From the NCBI GenBank assembly GCA_910574345.1, contig CAJSZV010000006.1, positions 70,340 through 134,339 on the forward strand: a DNA stretch of 64,000 nucleotides, read 5' to 3'. Shown piece by piece: positions 35,292 to 44,373 of the stretch. The notes beneath the pieces were generated by a model. The model saw nothing but the letters and a program-made list of their open reading frames with translations, searched no databases and had not been told where the DNA came from. This DNA is from Clostridiaceae bacterium (GTDB lineage Bacteria; Bacillota; Clostridia; Lachnospirales; Lachnospiraceae). Positions within the stretch are counted from its first letter, which is position 1, and every line of letters begins with the position of its first letter. The position numbers and the translations under genes were made by a program.

Positions 35292-35903
35292 ATGCTCAAT
35301 ATATCCGAAATCGTAAAGAAGACCGAAGAAATGTTTGACCTATTCAATCAGCATTTTTACAGTAATGAATTGACCCGCCCGGCCATCACCGTATCCCTGG
35401 ACGGCGGGCGCGGCGCATACGGCTGGTGCAGCATACATGAAATCTGGAATGCAGAGAATGAGCTTTACCGAGAAATCAACCTTTGCGCCGAGTACCTCGA
35501 CCGCCCTATTACAGAGATAGCCGCCACGCTCCTCCATGAAATGAGCCACTTATATAATCTGCAGCATGGTATTCAGGACGTAAGCAACAACGGCTATTAC
35601 CACAATATGAAATTCAAAGCTACCGCCGAAGCCCACGGCCTACATATTGAGAAACATCCCAAATACGGCTGGACGGTTACGACCCTGGCTCCGGAAGCCG
35701 AAGCATGGATCATATCCGCCCTGGGGGATACCGGCATCCATGCCAGCCGCCTACAGCCAGCCGGAATCTCCAAAGGCGGACACAAGAAATCCATCAATCG
35801 GAGCATCAAATATATCTGCCCCTGCTGCGGCACCATCATCCGGGCAACCCGCGAGGTCAATGTAACCTGCGCAGACTGCGGGGAACCTTTTGAAAAGGCA
35901 TGA
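35292..35903 (+). CDS. SprT-like zinc metallopeptidase
   Basis: A 203-residue protein: HEMSH zinc motif in AATLLHEMSHLYNLQHG (about residue 84), a preceding VSLDGGRGAYGWCSI strand, and a C-terminal zinc ribbon CPCCGTIIRATREVNVTCADC. SprT-like proteins are DNA-associated proteases or structural zinc proteins. AGGAGG eight bases upstream selects ATG 35292 rather than 35286. It sits between the two paralogous ICE genes and shares their leader motif, so it is part of that module. Confidence 0.85.
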   Translation: MLNISEIVKKTEEMFDLFNQHFYSNELTRPAITVSLDGGRGAYGWCSIHEIWNAENELYREINLCAEYLDRPITEIAATLLHEMSHLYNLQHGIQDVSNNGYYHNMKFKATAEAHGLHIEKHPKYGWTVTTLAPEAEAWIISALGDTGIHASRLQPAGISKGGHKKSINRSIKYICPCCGTIIRATREVNVTCADCGEPFEKA

Positions 35904-35912
35904 TACCCCGCC

Positions 35913-35960
35913 AGAACCGGCCAGCCAATATCCTCACGGCTGGCCGGTTCTATCTTTTTT
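35913..35960 (+). terminator. strong intrinsic terminator
   Basis: AGAACCGGCCAGCC (35913-35926) and GGCTGGCCGGTTCT (35938-35951) form a perfect 14-bp stem followed by ATCTTTTTT. It ends the SprT-like gene. Confidence 0.9.
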
Positions 35961-36018
35961 GCTTTTTAGAAAAAAGAAAATTTCTTTGAAAAAAGGCTTG
36001 CTTTCACACCAAAAATGC

Positions 36019-36034
36019 GTAAGCTGTCACTCAC
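36019..36034 (+). repeat. leader motif GTAAGCTGTCACTCAC, copy 3
   Basis: Third exact copy, 53 bases upstream of ATG 36087, the same spacing as copy 1, in a leader nearly identical to 34320-34400. Confidence 0.65.
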
Positions 36035-36086
36035 AAGGCGAGCAGCCAATACAAAAAATATCAAAATAAGAAAGGCGGACAACAGT

Positions 36087-36770
36087 ATGAAGACAGGTAG
36101 AATCACAGCAAAATTGAGGGACGCGGTTCCGGTATGCCTCATGGTAGAGGGTACGGAAGTAAAACGGTACAAGAATATCGAACTTCCGGACAGCATCAAA
36201 GAGGTTGAACTTCTCGACTTCCATTTCAACGTACCTGCAGACGGCAAAATCACTTTTGAAATCCATTACGCATCCGGCGTACTTCCGGAGACATTCCCGG
36301 AGCCGAGGGCGAAAGTAACCCGCGCAGAAAAGGCAACCGCCAAAGCGCAGAAGAAAGCCACACAGGAAGAAGCCACCGATACCCCGACCCCGGAGGAAAC
36401 GGCACCGGCCATCATCCCGGAAGAACCGCCAACCATGCAGGCGGCAGAGCCGGAAGAAGCCACGACAGAACCGGAAACCACAGAGGATACTGCAGAGCAG
36501 GCAGCCGAAAGCCCCGAACCGGCAGAGGAAACCGAAGCCAATCAGGAAGCCAGCACCATGGAAATCAGCTACAATGTAACCGGCCCCCGCCGTAAAGAGC
36601 TGGCAACCGCAGTAGGCGACTTCATCGGAACAGCTCCAGTATACCAGAAAGCCCCTACATATGCTTTTGCCATCGGCAGCTACATCATTGACCGTAACGG
36701 CAAACTCAGCGGCGAGAAGAACGAAGAATTAACAGAGGCACTTGCAGCCCAGGGCTTCACCGCAGCATAA
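36087..36770 (+). CDS. ICE hypothetical protein, paralogue 2
   Basis: A 227-residue paralogue of the gene at 34439: the same MKTGRITAKLRDAVPVCLM...VKRYKNIELPD N-terminus and NVTGPRRKELATAVGDFIG...LAAQGFTAA C-terminus. It has a differently expanded Thr/Glu/Pro-rich middle (about 75-155). GAAAGGCGG precedes ATG 36087. The pair and their leaders are a segmental duplication, one copy on each side of the SprT-like gene. Confidence 0.65.
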   Translation: MKTGRITAKLRDAVPVCLMVEGTEVKRYKNIELPDSIKEVELLDFHFNVPADGKITFEIHYASGVLPETFPEPRAKVTRAEKATAKAQKKATQEEATDTPTPEETAPAIIPEEPPTMQAAEPEEATTEPETTEDTAEQAAESPEPAEETEANQEASTMEISYNVTGPRRKELATAVGDFIGTAPVYQKAPTYAFAIGSYIIDRNGKLSGEKNEELTEALAAQGFTAA

Positions 36771-36781
36771 AAAAAACCCAG

Positions 36782-36802
36782 CCCCGCTCCGGCGGGGTTT
36801 TT
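36782..36802 (+). terminator. intrinsic terminator
   Basis: CCCCGC-TCCG-GCGGGG followed by TTTTT immediately after paralogue 2. Confidence 0.88.
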
Positions 36803-37294
36803 GGTGCATACGAATTTTCCAGGGCAATTCCGTATTATAAAAATATCCGCTAAAATGTTCTCACGACCTAATACCGGAATCATACTTTTTAGCGGATATT
36901 GATTTTTGCCCCTGCTGCCATCCAAGGGGTGTGCATCTGCCAGTACAATGCAATTCCCGTGGTTTAAAGATTCCTTATTCTGTGGAAGTTTTAGGAGCCA
37001 GCACAAGGCATAGAAAAAAATTGAAATCCAAGAAAGCCCGCAGAATAAAGCTTTTTCAAGACTTGCAGAAAAACAGCCCTCCGAAACGGAAGGCTTACTT
37101 TGTATCAAAGTTTGTCCCTTTAGACATGACTTTATTATAGCAAATCTTTGCAGATTGACAAGACTTTTTTGAAATGTTACGCAATAGAAACCTATTTTGG
37201 AGAATATAGGAATAAAATATTACATTCCCTCTTACCATGTCTAAAATCCCTTGAAAAATAAGACTTCCAGAGCCTTAAAAGCGTAACATTATCA
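36803..37294. other. non-coding region with a long hairpin
   Basis: AATATCCGCTAAAA (36842-36855) and TTTTAGCGGATATT (36887-36900) form a perfect 14-bp inverted repeat around a 31-base loop. TTCCGTATTA and TAATACCGGAA lie just outside and inside it. ATGTTACGC (37174) and GCGTAACAT (37281) form another, wider inverted pair. A short Lys/Arg-rich frame at 36931-37140 is not convincing as a gene. Confidence 0.5.
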
Positions 37295-38457
37295 TTAGAC
37301 ATCCTTTTCACCAATCATTAGCCTATCATCTACAAATTCACCAATTTGATTAGCTTGTTTAATCCGAGTTACAAAATCATAGTTAAGTAATTCTTCATTC
37401 CATAAACGTACAATATTTTTCTCTGTGCAATACTGCAAACTTTTTATGATTCGAGAAATTTTATAAAGATAACTTCCCTTATCATATATGGAATCCTCAT
37501 TTTCCCACGTTTCCAGTCGTCCAGAATACTGAATAATTGGCAAATTTTGTACGGCTTCTTTTTCAATGCGTAAATAATTGTTTGCCATCAGCTTACAGCT
37601 ATCATGCTCTTGCAGTAAAGTTTTAAAATCCTTGTAAACAATTCTTGAGTTTACATCATAAGCAAAATATGGTGTTACTTTTCCATCTATCGGATTCACA
37701 AATAAATGGCAATATGAAAATCCCTCTAATTCGTTTGGTCTTTCCACATCAACAATACAACCATGTATTTTCCCAGAACCTCCAATGTGCTTGATAAATT
37801 CGGAAAGCTTCTGCTGACCGCCAACATATTTATTTAGTAGTTGATTTATATTTTCTGTATATTTCTCAAGACTATCATAATAATAAGATAAGTCCTCCAA
37901 CCTATTTCTCCCTAATCTTCCTAGTTTCCCTCCATTCATAAGATATAGTGATTTACCTCTTGAACGTTTAGAATATTCACAGTATATCACAAACATATAC
38001 ATACTCTTTCTTTTTAACATATAAATTGTTCCATCTTCTCTTTTAAATGACATAGAAACTAATTTTCCTCTGTTAAAATCAATATACTGTTCTCTTGTTA
38101 TCTCATGTATTCCGTCTTGATAATAAGCAAATATATCATAATCATTATCACAATAAAAATATTTTAATCCAATATTCTTTGCTGTATATCCAATCTGATT
38201 ATCAGCGTATATAGTTCTCCTATCATTTATCTCGTAAAAATTACGATGATTATGCCCGTTTAAATATATCCAACATGGATTATGTGTTTCTGTATTCCAA
38301 TCTCCTTTTTTAGTATGTGTAAGGACAATAACTCTACTTTTGTTTAAACTTTTTAATATTTTTGTGTATATTATGTTAAAACGCTTTGCCTCTTGTATAT
38401 CTTTCTGCATTGCGGCTTCTCTTGATAATTCATCAAAACTTTTCCCATATCGTATAT

Positions 38458-40416
38458 GTGGCGCGGGCTGAGAAATCAGCATAGCTGATTTCCACTGGCA
38501 GGCGGATGTATTTCTGCCTGCTTTTGTAAGCTGATAATATAAAGCAGGAAAATCCTGTCAGGTAAGGTTTAGCCAGCCGCCTGTACCGAGTCCTTGGAAT
38601 CGAAGCGGCAACGTCAGATTTAAGCGTAGGACAGGGAGCAACAGAGCCGAAACGAAAGTGAAGCGATTGAGCTGGGAAATAGATATAGGGTCGGAAATGG
38701 TCGATACGCTTACATACGTAGCAGACAACATCCTTATGACCAATAAGGCGAGGGAATAAGGGCATCCCCCAGTCTGAGAGCTTGGCGAGGTTGATGATAA
38801 TTATATTATACGGAACAGCCGAGATCCTGCTGTCTCCTTGAAAAGAAGAAGGTATGGAAACCAAACCGAAGGAATGAGGCAGGAATCCAAAAGGACAGCA
38901 GGAAGTCCGATACACTCATAGTACCAAAGAAACTGCCAATCACAGTGGAGGGAAGGGGTGTACACTTTACAGCTTCAAGTAAATCAGTGTCATGCAGACA
39001 AAGGAGAGCTGGTAACGTGATAAATGAATTACTTGGAATACAATATAATATCGCAAAAGCGAACGCAACAGACAGAAAAGTCCAGAATCTGGCGTCATAT
39101 ATTAATGTTGGAAGCCTGAAAGCAATCCATAAGGCTATGGATAAGAATAAGGCGAGCGGCATAGACAGAGTGACAAAAGAAGAATATGGACAGAATCTGG
39201 AAGAAAACCTTGAGAACCTTGTAAAGAGAATGAAGAGAGGAAGTTACAGCCCGAATCCAACAAGACGGGTCTATATTCCCAAAGAGGCAAAAGGCAAAAT
39301 GAGGCCGCTGGGTATATCCTGTTATGAGGATAAACTGGTGGAGAATGCAATCGCACAGATACTGGAACAGATTTACGAGCCAAAATTTTATGACGAGAGT
39401 TATGGGTTCAGACCAAACCGGAATTGCCACAAGGCAGTTAAGAAGGTTGTGGAAACGGTGAGGTATCAGAAGACGAATTACGTGGTAGAGGCAGACATCC
39501 GGGGATTCTTTGACAACGTAGACCACGAATGGCTGATGAAGATGCTGGCACATGACATAGCGGACAGAAAATTTCTTGGTATCATAGAGAAGTTCCTAAA
39601 AGCAGGAATCATGGAAGACGGCAGGTATCTTGACAGTGAAAAGGGAACCCCGCAAGGAAATGGGGCAAGCCCGATACTGGCAAATATATACCTGCATTAT
39701 GTGTTGGACAACTGGTTTGACGTGATTGTAAAGAGGCAGTGTAGAGGAGAAAGTTATTTAATACGCTATGCTGACGATTTTGTCTGCTGTTTTCAGAAAA
39801 AGTATGAGGCAGAAGTGTTCCGCCAGAGGCTGGAAGAACGATTTGCCAAATATGGACTGGAGCTGGCGGAAGAAAAGACCAGAATAATGGAATTTGGAAG
39901 ATTTGCGGAGCAAGACAGGAAAAGGAAAGGCGAAGGAAAGCCAGAGACATTTGACTTTCTGGGGTTTACATTTTACTGTGGAACGGATGCAAAGAAGCGC
40001 TTTTTCCGATGCAAGGTAAAGACAAGCCGCAAGAAACTACGTAGCAAGACAAAGGCGATGAAAGAGTGGATAAAGAGCCATAGGGATATGCCGTTGGAGT
40101 GGTTGTTCCAGATGGTAAATGCCAAACTGAGAGGACATTACCAGTATTATGGAGTGACAGATAACATGGAGGAAATGTGCCTGTATCTGCACAACACAAA
40201 GATGTTGCTGTTTAAATGGCTGAACCGCAGAAGCCAGAGAAGAAGTTATACATGGGAAGCTTTCACCAAAGGATTATTGAGAACTTTTCCATTAATACGT
40301 CCACAAATCAAGGTGAGTTTGCTGGGAAGATAACGTATGAATGTGAAGTGAAAAGCTGTATGCGTTAGTAGCGCACGTACGGTTTTGTATAGGGGTATGG
40401 GGAGTAATCCCCATAT
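38458..40416 (+). mobile_element. group II intron
   Basis: A 1,959-base insertion with a structured 5' part (from GTGGCGCGGGCTGAG), an RT/maturase ORF, and a domain V-like segment AGCTGTATGCG...GCGCACGTACGG near 40350-40382. A domain VI-like hairpin TATGGGG-AGTAAT-CCCCATA follows. Boundaries are chosen so that the host reading frame closes and the intron ends in AT (a purine-pyrimidine end), one or two bases uncertain. The 559 bases before the ORF hold no gene and are intron RNA domains. Confidence 0.82.
39017..40333 (+). CDS. ltrA: group II intron reverse transcriptase/maturase
   Basis: A 438-residue intron-encoded protein. RT blocks include KNKASGIDRVTKEEYG, RRVYIPKEAKGKMRPLGI, VVEADIRGFFDNVDHEWL, GTPQGNGASPILANIYLHY and catalytic YADDFVCCFQ. 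These are followed by EKTRIMEFGRF, FDFLGFTFY and a maturase (GIIM-like) region FQMVNAKLRGHYQYYGV. No HNH endonuclease domain is visible. GTG start 39017 with AGGAG ten bases upstream. It makes cDNA and aids intron folding. Confidence 0.92.
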   Translation: MINELLGIQYNIAKANATDRKVQNLASYINVGSLKAIHKAMDKNKASGIDRVTKEEYGQNLEENLENLVKRMKRGSYSPNPTRRVYIPKEAKGKMRPLGISCYEDKLVENAIAQILEQIYEPKFYDESYGFRPNRNCHKAVKKVVETVRYQKTNYVVEADIRGFFDNVDHEWLMKMLAHDIADRKFLGIIEKFLKAGIMEDGRYLDSEKGTPQGNGASPILANIYLHYVLDNWFDVIVKRQCRGESYLIRYADDFVCCFQKKYEAEVFRQRLEERFAKYGLELAEEKTRIMEFGRFAEQDRKRKGEGKPETFDFLGFTFYCGTDAKKRFFRCKVKTSRKKLRSKTKAMKEWIKSHRDMPLEWLFQMVNAKLRGHYQYYGVTDNMEEMCLYLHNTKMLLFKWLNRRSQRRSYTWEAFTKGLLRTFPLIRPQIKVSLLGR

Positions 40417-41938
40417 CTACTAGAGAAGCATTAAATTTCTTGTTTAAACCACTAAACCCTATTCCACCCAAAATAATAACCGAACTGTACTGAACCCGCT
40501 TTCTTATTTCTTCTTCATTCATTGTCAAAATTTCTACTTCACGAATAATTTCATATTTTCCCCTATCTTCTACACACATTAAATCATTTTGCAAAAATGT
40601 TATGCCTAAATCATAAAAAAATTTTCTATATATTTCTATATTATCTTCCATATCAATCCAAGGGTTCCATAATTCATGATTACCAGACACTACCACTATC
40701 CGCTTTGGATTCCACCACTGTATAAGCTCATTATAAAAGATAACTGCAAATTCAAAAATAGACGAAGTATCCCCTGCAATCAACAAATAGCTATTATATG
40801 GTCTAGTTCCAATGGATGAAACCATGCTTTTGGCTAAAAACTTTATATATGAACGTATTTCTTCTTTTGTTGCCTTATCATTAAATTTATTACAGACTCT
40901 ATGTACCAGATGAATATCACTAATATAAAAAAATGGAATATGACTAATATCAAATCTTTCATGTTCATCATCATCAATAGGTTTTGGATAACAAAATTCA
41001 TTTGGCATCATTAATTCATTATTATCTATAAATTCGTCCGTATTAGTTTTCAAACTCTCTTTTATAGATGTAAAATAAGTCCTATCATATAATCCATGTA
41101 ATTCTAATATCTCACTATTTATAGTTGCACCTTCAATATTATATTTCTTCAAATCAATTCCATGAAAACTATATGTTCTTAACTCAGCATCAAAAAGATT
41201 TCCATCTAAAAAATTATAAAATTTATCAAAATCTTCAAATTTTACTTGAACACAATAAGATTCTTCTATTACATTATTTTCATTAAATAATGATATATGT
41301 TGTCCACATACTACTTTAATTTTAATAATAAATCTTTTTTCTTCGGAATCATAATATTTCATGAGAAACTGCAATTTCCCTTTTGATTTTTGATAATCCA
41401 AAATATCCCAAGATATTTTTATTTGTTCTGGCATATGTTGTGCAATAGAAAAATCTTCTTCCATGCAGTTTATACACAAAGCCTTCACATCTGGACGATT
41501 AGGCATATATGCTAACCACTTAGTATTATTTGCTACAATTTTTTCTATTAAATCAATTTCCGTGTTATCATCAAACAATTCATATCTTTTTTCTCTTGAT
41601 ATATATGATAAGGCGTTTACATCTTTTTTAACAGCACTTATACAAATCTTTAATGTTCTAAAATCCTCTGGCACATCATTCAAAAATTCTGGGTTTGCTT
41701 CAACTGCCAATTCACACATTCTTCTTGTAACAAATTGACTAGGAACATATCGAAATGCCTGTCCATCTTTTTTTACTGCCGCAAGACACATTTTTGAATC
41801 TAAACATTTCCTAGACACAAATTGTAAAGCTAAAGGATTTTGTCTAATAGCTATTTTGCAAATATCTACCGTTTGTTCTTTTTTAGGAATCTTTTTTAGT
41901 AACATACCATCCTTTTTTAATTCCTTTATAATATCCAT

Positions 41939-42154
41939 TCTCCCTCAACTCTCCCCTTTAAACTTTATAACTTAAATAGCAAAACACGTTATTAATATTT
42001 TCTTTACCATTTTTCTCATTTTATATTTATGATTGAATGTCCTTATAGCATATATCCTTATTATCACTTTTCCAAAATCCCAATATCAAAAAGCACTTCA
42101 ATCAACTTAAAAAATCAGTCTTATAAAAACCTATTACATGACATACACCAATCA
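41939..42154. other. AT-rich intergenic region, no gene seen
   Basis: The 216 bases upstream of the phosphoesterase gene contain only AT-rich leader. AGGGGAGAG lies before the MDIIKELKK start. No clear hairpin or gene. Confidence 0.4.
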
Positions 42155-42403
42155 TCAGTTATCCAACAATTCTTGATAACTCACGCCCAACACCTTCGCA
42201 ATAACTTTCAACTCAATGTCCGTCACAAACCTTTTGCCACTCTCAATCCTTTGCACAGCATTTTTATCTATATCCAATCCCGCCATTTGTAGCATATCTG
42301 CTAACTTCCTCTGTGAAGTCTTCTCTGGAAGCCGTTCCCGGATTTCCTTTACTTTCTGCCCGCATATATTGTTTTCACCATCAGCTGCCCTATTCTTATA
42401 CAT
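42155..42403 (-). CDS. XRE-family transcriptional regulator
   Basis: An 82-residue helix-turn-helix protein: TSQRKLADMLQMAGLDIDKN, AVQRIESGKRFVTDIELKVI and AKVLGVSYQELL. AGGAGAGG before ATG 42403 is the best start; the longer frame to 42424 would start inside an operator. Divergent from the DUF6809-like gene, upstream of the phosphoesterase gene on the same strand. It probably represses from TGACA-N9-TGTCA sites. Confidence 0.85.
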   Translation of the reverse strand: MYKNRAADGENNICGQKVKEIRERLPEKTSQRKLADMLQMAGLDIDKNAVQRIESGKRFVTDIELKVIAKVLGVSYQELLDN

Positions 42404-42418
42404 AAATCCTCTCCTATT

Positions 42419-42489
42419 TGACATTTAGTGATTGTCATTTTCTCTATTATATGCTAAACTGTAAAAGAATTGACATTCACTATATGTCA
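42419..42489. promoter_or_regulatory. two TGACA-N9-TGTCA operators
   Basis: TGACA...TGTCA occurs at 42419-42437 and at 42471-42489, each 19 bases with the same 9-base spacing, in the divergent promoter between the XRE gene and the 42521 gene. Two equal-spaced dyads are the usual layout of an XRE repressor switch. Confidence 0.75.
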
Positions 42490-42520
42490 AACATCATATT
42501 TTAGTAAAAGGAGCGCATTT

Positions 42521-42832
42521 ATGAAAAGCATATTGTCGGAACTGTATGAGGGCAAGATTTTCCCAGCAGAGCAATATTCTCCCAGAAGTGAAGAATACCG
42601 CCAAATCCACCAAAGTCACTATAAGCATTATGACAATTTCATTGAAACTTTAAGCAAGTTAGAGCCGCCACTTGATAAGCAATTTATCAAAATCATGGAC
42701 GAACAGCTTGACGTTATCCCCTATGAATTTTCAGAAATGTTTATTGACGGTTTCCGCTTAGGCGCAAGAATCATGATTGACATCTTCCAAGGAGATTTAG
42801 GCATCAGGGAGAATGAGCCTTCCGCTAAATAG
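42521..42832 (+). CDS. DUF6809-like small ICE protein
   Basis: A 103-residue acidic/helical protein MKSILSELYEGKIFPAEQYS...LDKQFIKIMDEQLD...FIDGFRLGARIMIDIF. The SELYxGxIxPxE opening and FxxGFRLGxRIMxE end are typical of small proteins annotated DUF6809 in clostridial ICEs. AAAAGGAG precedes ATG 42521. Driven from the XRE-controlled divergent promoter. Function unknown. Confidence 0.7.
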   Translation: MKSILSELYEGKIFPAEQYSPRSEEYRQIHQSHYKHYDNFIETLSKLEPPLDKQFIKIMDEQLDVIPYEFSEMFIDGFRLGARIMIDIFQGDLGIRENEPSAK

Positions 42833-42943
42833 CAAAGCCCCACCAGCCTGTCAAGGGTAAATAAACGGCTGTCGCCGCCCTTGACAGGCTGGCAGGGCTT
42901 CGCTGTATGACACCCAAGAGGGCTTTAAGCAGCCCTCCGGCTA

Positions 42944-44256
42944 TCACCGGGCTTCTCGATTCTGTTTTCTTCTTTCTGCCCGCTTTTGCTCCTTCAATAG
43001 CAGTTCTCTTTGTTTCTCCATCTGAACAATGCTAGACACTTTCTCCTTTCCAAGCACCGCCTTTACACATTCATAATCCCGGACAATTTCTTTCATTTCC
43101 TGATTCTCTGTATAGATTTCATGGAAACGGTCAGATAGATTATTTGCCTTCTCCACCGTCCGGTTATAAGACAGTTGCAGCTTATCAAACTTTCTGGAAA
43201 CGTCCAGATAAGACGCATAAACAGAGCGCAGCACTTTCACAATCTTCTCCATCAGCGGCTTTGCTTTCTTCTCCCGGTATGACTTTCCGCTTTCTATGCT
43301 CCCGGCTTCTGGAAGCACCTGTTCTGGATTGTCTGAAAATTTTGCCGCCATGTGTTCCATATCCTTCACCATCGGGGCGAGTTCCTGCATACGCTTCTGG
43401 TATTTGTCTGCCTGTTTCCTTGCGCTTTCTGCTTCCTTTTTTGATTTCTCCATGCCGTTTTGTATGGAACGGACTTCATCATCTAATTCGCTCAACTGCT
43501 CTTTTAGATTTTCGTTGATTTCCTCATAGGATTGATTTTCTGATTGCAATTCCGTTTTCTTCTTTTCCAGTTCTTCAACTTCCTTTGACCGTTCCTGTTT
43601 TTTAAAGTCCAATACGGACAAATGTTTTTCATGGATTCCTTTTTTCTCCCATTCGATTCCATAATTCAGCATAAGTTCAGAAAGCTGTTCCTTCTCATGA
43701 GCATACCACTGATTCCGCTCCGTTTCACTTCTTGTACCGCCCTTAAATCCAAGTGCCTCCAGTGCTTTCTTCAAAGATACCCTCGTTTCAAGCCCCCGCT
43801 TGCTTCCAGTGACATAAGGAATGAAATCTATATGCAGATGAGGTGTCGCTTCGTCCATATGTAAATGGGCACTGAACACTTTAAGTGTTGGATTGCGTTT
43901 CTGGAATCCTTTCATATACTCGTCCAATATCTTTCCGGCAAGCTGTCCATCCTCTGTCTTTGCCCCATATTATCTTTATCGCCTATCTGCACGATAATCT
44001 CATAAAATGGCTTTTCCTGTTTGCCGGATAATATTTTCTCGTAATAATCGTCAATCCGGCGGTCATTCCGGGTTTGCTTCTCATTGTACCGGGCAAGGGC
44101 TTCATCAAATAATTCGTGATATACGTCCTTGATATTTTGATTGAAATATTCTATATTTAAGTGGCTGCGTTCCGGGTCAATATTAGTTGCATGAAATTTT
44201 CTGCTGTTATGGTTGACCGATCCTTTCCCTGTGGTAAAACTGATTGTTCGTTTCAA
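42944..44256 (-). pseudogene. mobV': MOBV (Mob_Pre-type) relaxase with frameshift
   Basis: Starts MKRTISFTTGKGSVNHNSR and, after a shift, contains FSAHLHMDEATPHLHIDFIPY, the HxDE..PHxH motif of plasmid recombination/mobilisation relaxases. A long coiled coil (EELEKKKTELQSENQSYEEI...) and basic tail follow. The frame breaks at a GGGG run (43963-43966 on the plus strand as CCCC): adding one G restores DNMGAKTEDGQLAGKILDEY. Second relaxase of element C, different class from the one at 23342. Either a real lesion or a homopolymer error. Confidence 0.83.
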
Positions 44257-44290
44257 TCACTCTGTCCTTTCTCCTCTTTAAAGGTAATCA

Positions 44291-44343
44291 GTGCCGGATA
44301 CGGCACATAGCCTTTGTTACTTTCTGCGAAAGCCAAAGAAAGT
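44291..44343. other. candidate oriT / regulatory hairpins upstream of the MOBV gene
   Basis: GTGCCG-GATA-CGGCAC (44291-44306) is a perfect hairpin. ACTTTCT (44319-44325) pairs with AGAAAGT (44337-44343). Placed directly upstream of the relaxase and of the divergent deformylase gene; relaxases usually nick near such dyads next to their own gene. Inference only. Confidence 0.4.
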
Positions 44344-44373
44344 CGAGAGCTGATAGTAGCAGGAGGGAAAGGA

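Larger units (their letters stand above)
37295..41938 (-). pseudogene. DUF4116-like / metallophosphoesterase gene split by a group II intron
   Basis: Removing 38458-40416 joins two minus-strand frames into one ~894-residue protein (junction NASLV-DIRYGKSF). Residues ~1-170 hold DUF4116-like repeats (LAAVKKDGQAFRYVP, ELAVEANPEFLNDVP, SAVKKDVNALSYIS). Residues ~335-580 form a calcineurin-like phosphoesterase: ISDIHLVH, IAGDTSS, VSGNHELW, LTHTKK and NGHNHRN, all metal-ligand motifs present. The C-terminal ~300 residues are unknown. The intron lies antisense to the gene, so splicing cannot restore it. AT-rich, unlike neighbours. Before disruption it was probably a nucleic-acid- or nucleotide-cleaving effector. 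Confidence 0.75.

Noticed and set aside
36931-37140. 69-codon Lys/Arg-rich frame in the intergenic region
   Set aside because: No good RBS, odd composition, no conserved look; treated as non-coding.
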